DNA of 15,762 nucleotides, from NCBI GenBank assembly GCA_900769535.1, contig CAAGHB010000045.1, forward strand, positions 1 to 15,762, in the 5' to 3' direction. Below the pieces are notes generated by a model. The model was not told where the DNA came from. It did not search any database and was given only the letters and a program-made list of their open reading frames with translations. This document shows, one piece after another, positions 13,963 through 15,762 of the stretch. The stretch is from Clostridia bacterium (GTDB taxonomy: Bacteria > Bacillota > Clostridia > Oscillospirales > Acutalibacteraceae). Made by a program: the position numbers and the translations under genes. Position 1 is the first letter of the stretch. Each line of letters starts with the position of its first letter.

Positions 13963-15762
13963 TTATTTGCTCAGCTTTTCCATATCGTTTTTACGGATTT
14001 CGACGCGTCTTACCTTGCCGCTGATGGTCTTTGGCAGTTCGTCAACGAATTCAACGATTCTCGGATACTTATAAGGAGCAGTATGCGTCTTTACGTATTC
14101 CTGGATTTCCTTTTTAAGCTCGTCGGTGCCGTTAGTTCCTTTTACAAGAACGATGGTCGCCTTTACAATCTGGCCGCGAACCTCATCGGGTACGGGGGTG
14201 ATTGCACATTCTAATACGTAGGGCAGCTCCATGATTACGCTCTCAATTTCGAAGGGTCCGATACGGTAGCCCGACGACTTGATTACGTCGTCGATACGGC
14301 CGACATACCAGAGATAGCCTTCCTCGTCCATTGTCGCGGTGTCACCCGTGTGATAATAGCCGTCGTGCCAAACCTCGTTCGTCTTTTCTTCATCGAGATA
14401 GTAGCCGATAAAGAGTCCGCAGGGTGCTTCGCCGTCTTTTACGCGGATACATATTTCGCCCGTGTCACCCGTTTTACACTCGTTTCCGTCGGCGTCGAGG
14501 ACAACAACGTCATAAAGGGGGCTCGGACGACCCATTGAGCCGATTTTGGGAGTAGAGCCGACAAAGTTTGCAATGGAAAGGGTGGTTTCGGTCTGACCAA
14601 AGCCCTCCATGATGGTGAGCCCTGTCGCCTTCTTAAACTGGTTGAACACCTCGGGATTGAGGGCTTCACCTGCGGTAGTTGCATATTCAATAGAGGAAAG
14701 GTCATACTTTGACAAGTCCTCTTTGATAAAGAAGCGGTACATTGTAGGCGGTGCACAGAAGGTGGTGATATGATATTTTGCAAACATGGGCAGAATATCT
14801 TCGGAATGGAATCTGTCAAAGTCGTAGGTGAATACACCTGCTTCGCAGAGCCACTGACCGTAAAGTTTGCCCCAGAGCGCCTTACCCCAGCCGGTATCCG
14901 AGATGGTAAAGTGCAATCCGTCGGGATTTACGTTATGCCAATGCTTTGCGGTGGGATAATGACCGAGAGCATATTTATAGGAATGGGTTGCGATACGGGG
15001 ATAGCCGGTGGTACCCGAGGTAAAGAGCATAAGCATCGGGTCGTCACCGCAGGGAGTGTCTTCGGTACGGAAATAATGTGTGCTGAAACGCTCCATTTCA
15101 ACGTTAAAGTCATTCCAGCCGTCCTTCTTTCCGCCGACCAGAACCTTTACCATATCGGGAAATTCTGCTGCTGCCTTTTCAGCTTCGGCGGAAACCTCTC
15201 CGTCGGCGGTACAAACGATGGCCTTTACCTTCGCCGCCTTATATCTATACGTAAAATCGTGCTCTACGAGCTGGTTGGTGGCAGGAATTGCGATTGCGCC
15301 GATCTTATGAAGCGCAAGCATACAGAACCAGAACTGATAATGGCGCTTTAAAACGAGCATTACGGTATCGCCCTTTTTAATGCCGAGTGATTCAAAATAA
15401 TTTGCCGTTTTTGCCGAATATTTTTTCAAATCGCTGAATGTAAACTTACGGTCGGATTTATCATTTGCAACCCACATCATTGCGAGCTTATCGGGATTCT
15501 TTTCGGCAATAGCGTCAACGCAGTCGAAGGCAAAATTGAATTTGTCATCGTTCTTGAATTTGATGCCGCTGAATACGCCGTTTTCGTCATAGAAGGATTC
15601 CACGAAATTGTCGGCAACCGTTGCTGCTGTTGCTTCCTTTTCTACAGATTTGGAAACGACGTAGGGGGCTTCCGGGTATTCCTCGCTGACAAGACCGTCC
15701 TGGGGATTGAGAACAACTGCGTGAAATTCGCATCCGCCCTCGCTAACGGCAATCATGCCGTG
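13963..15762 (-). CDS. AMP-forming acyl-CoA synthetase with cupin tail (5' end beyond window)
   Basis: The frame is open through the right edge. An ATG at 15756 has no room for a ribosome binding site in view and is probably internal. From about residue 50 (numbered from that ATG) this is a complete acyl-CoA synthetase: AMP-binding loop TSGTTGYPR at 246-254, EGFGQTE at 384-390, YHTGD at 468-472, GRIDDVIKSSGYRIGPFEIE at 486-505 and the catalytic lysine K581 in SGKVRR. It should activate a carboxylic acid with ATP and CoA. The usual lysine of TSGTTGxPK is R254. The first residues, HGMIAVSEGGCEFHAVVL, resemble the last strands of a cupin domain, as in HTH-cupin proteins that are fused to or lie next to such ligases. 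The gene is followed by a hairpin, then the ACT/ABC and MaoC-like genes. Substrate is unknown; aryl or medium-chain acids are typical. Confidence 0.88.
   Translation of the reverse strand, partial: HGMIAVSEGGCEFHAVVLNPQDGLVSEEYPEAPYVVSKSVEKEATAATVADNFVESFYDENGVFSGIKFKNDDKFNFAFDCVDAIAEKNPDKLAMMWVANDKSDRKFTFSDLKKYSAKTANYFESLGIKKGDTVMLVLKRHYQFWFCMLALHKIGAIAIPATNQLVEHDFTYRYKAAKVKAIVCTADGEVSAEAEKAAAEFPDMVKVLVGGKKDGWNDFNVEMERFSTHYFRTEDTPCGDDPMLMLFTSGTTGYPRIATHSYKYALGHYPTAKHWHNVNPDGLHFTISDTGWGKALWGKLYGQWLCEAGVFTYDFDRFHSEDILPMFAKYHITTFCAPPTMYRFFIKEDLSKYDLSSIEYATTAGEALNPEVFNQFKKATGLTIMEGFGQTETTLSIANFVGSTPKIGSMGRPSPLYDVVVLDADGNECKTGDTGEICIRVKDGEAPCGLFIGYYLDEEKTNEVWHDGYYHTGDTATMDEEGYLWYVGRIDDVIKSSGYRIGPFEIESVIMELPYVLECAITPVPDEVRGQIVKATIVLVKGTNGTDELKKEIQEYVKTHTAPYKYPRIVEFVDELPKTISGKVRRVEIRKNDMEKLSK

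Overview
The window reads as chromosomal DNA of an anaerobic Firmicute of the class Clostridia, possibly from a gut or rumen genome bin. The reasons are the moderate-to-low GC content, strong AGGAGG-type ribosome binding sites, an electron-transfer flavoprotein (Etf) with a flavin dehydrogenase, an RpiR regulator, and the pairing of a CoA ligase with an ACT-domain protein. This placement is an inference; there is no rRNA or tRNA marker. Every gene except the regulator lies on the minus strand.

Region 1 (1-1743, minus) is a B12-binding-type radical SAM protein whose 3' end runs off the left edge. It appears to have its own promoter (about 1784-1811) and is separated from the next operon by a Rho-independent terminator (1914-1943).

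Region 2 (1989-11408, minus) is a compact eight-gene catabolic operon. In transcription order it encodes a fucose/arabinose-isomerase-like enzyme, a GlcD-type FAD oxidoreductase, a ferredoxin-type iron-sulfur protein, a class II aldolase, a PfkB sugar kinase, an IolB-like cupin isomerase, an FGGY sugar kinase, and one polypeptide fusing EtfB to a shortened EtfA. Genes overlap or lie 2-70 nt apart. The set looks like a carbohydrate or sugar-acid pathway: isomerise, phosphorylate, cleave by aldolase, and oxidise a hydroxy-acid-like intermediate with electrons passing through Fe-S and Etf. IolB-, IolC- and IolJ-like proteins are adjacent, but IolG, IolE and IolD are absent from the window. This is therefore not a standard inositol operon, and the substrate is unknown.

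Region 3 (11409-12492) holds the divergent control region and the plus-strand RpiR-family regulator. Three copies of a GAAAATATTTTC-like palindrome sit on the two divergent promoters, so the regulator probably represses both itself and the operon. A strong terminator (12457-12492) closes the regulator gene.

Region 4 (12504-15762, minus) is a second gene set. It contains an acyl-CoA synthetase whose N-terminus, running off the right edge, looks like the tail of a cupin domain. Next is an ACT-ACT protein fused in frame to the C-terminal half of an ABC ATPase that lacks Walker A. Last is a MaoC-like protein with an apparent one-base frameshift. Each of the first two genes is followed at once by a hairpin. 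The fusion and the frameshift within about 1.3 kb suggest either local decay or assembly/consensus error.

No tRNA, rRNA, CRISPR array, insertion sequence or origin was recognised. No gene-free stretch exceeds 300 bases; the longest is 1744-1988.
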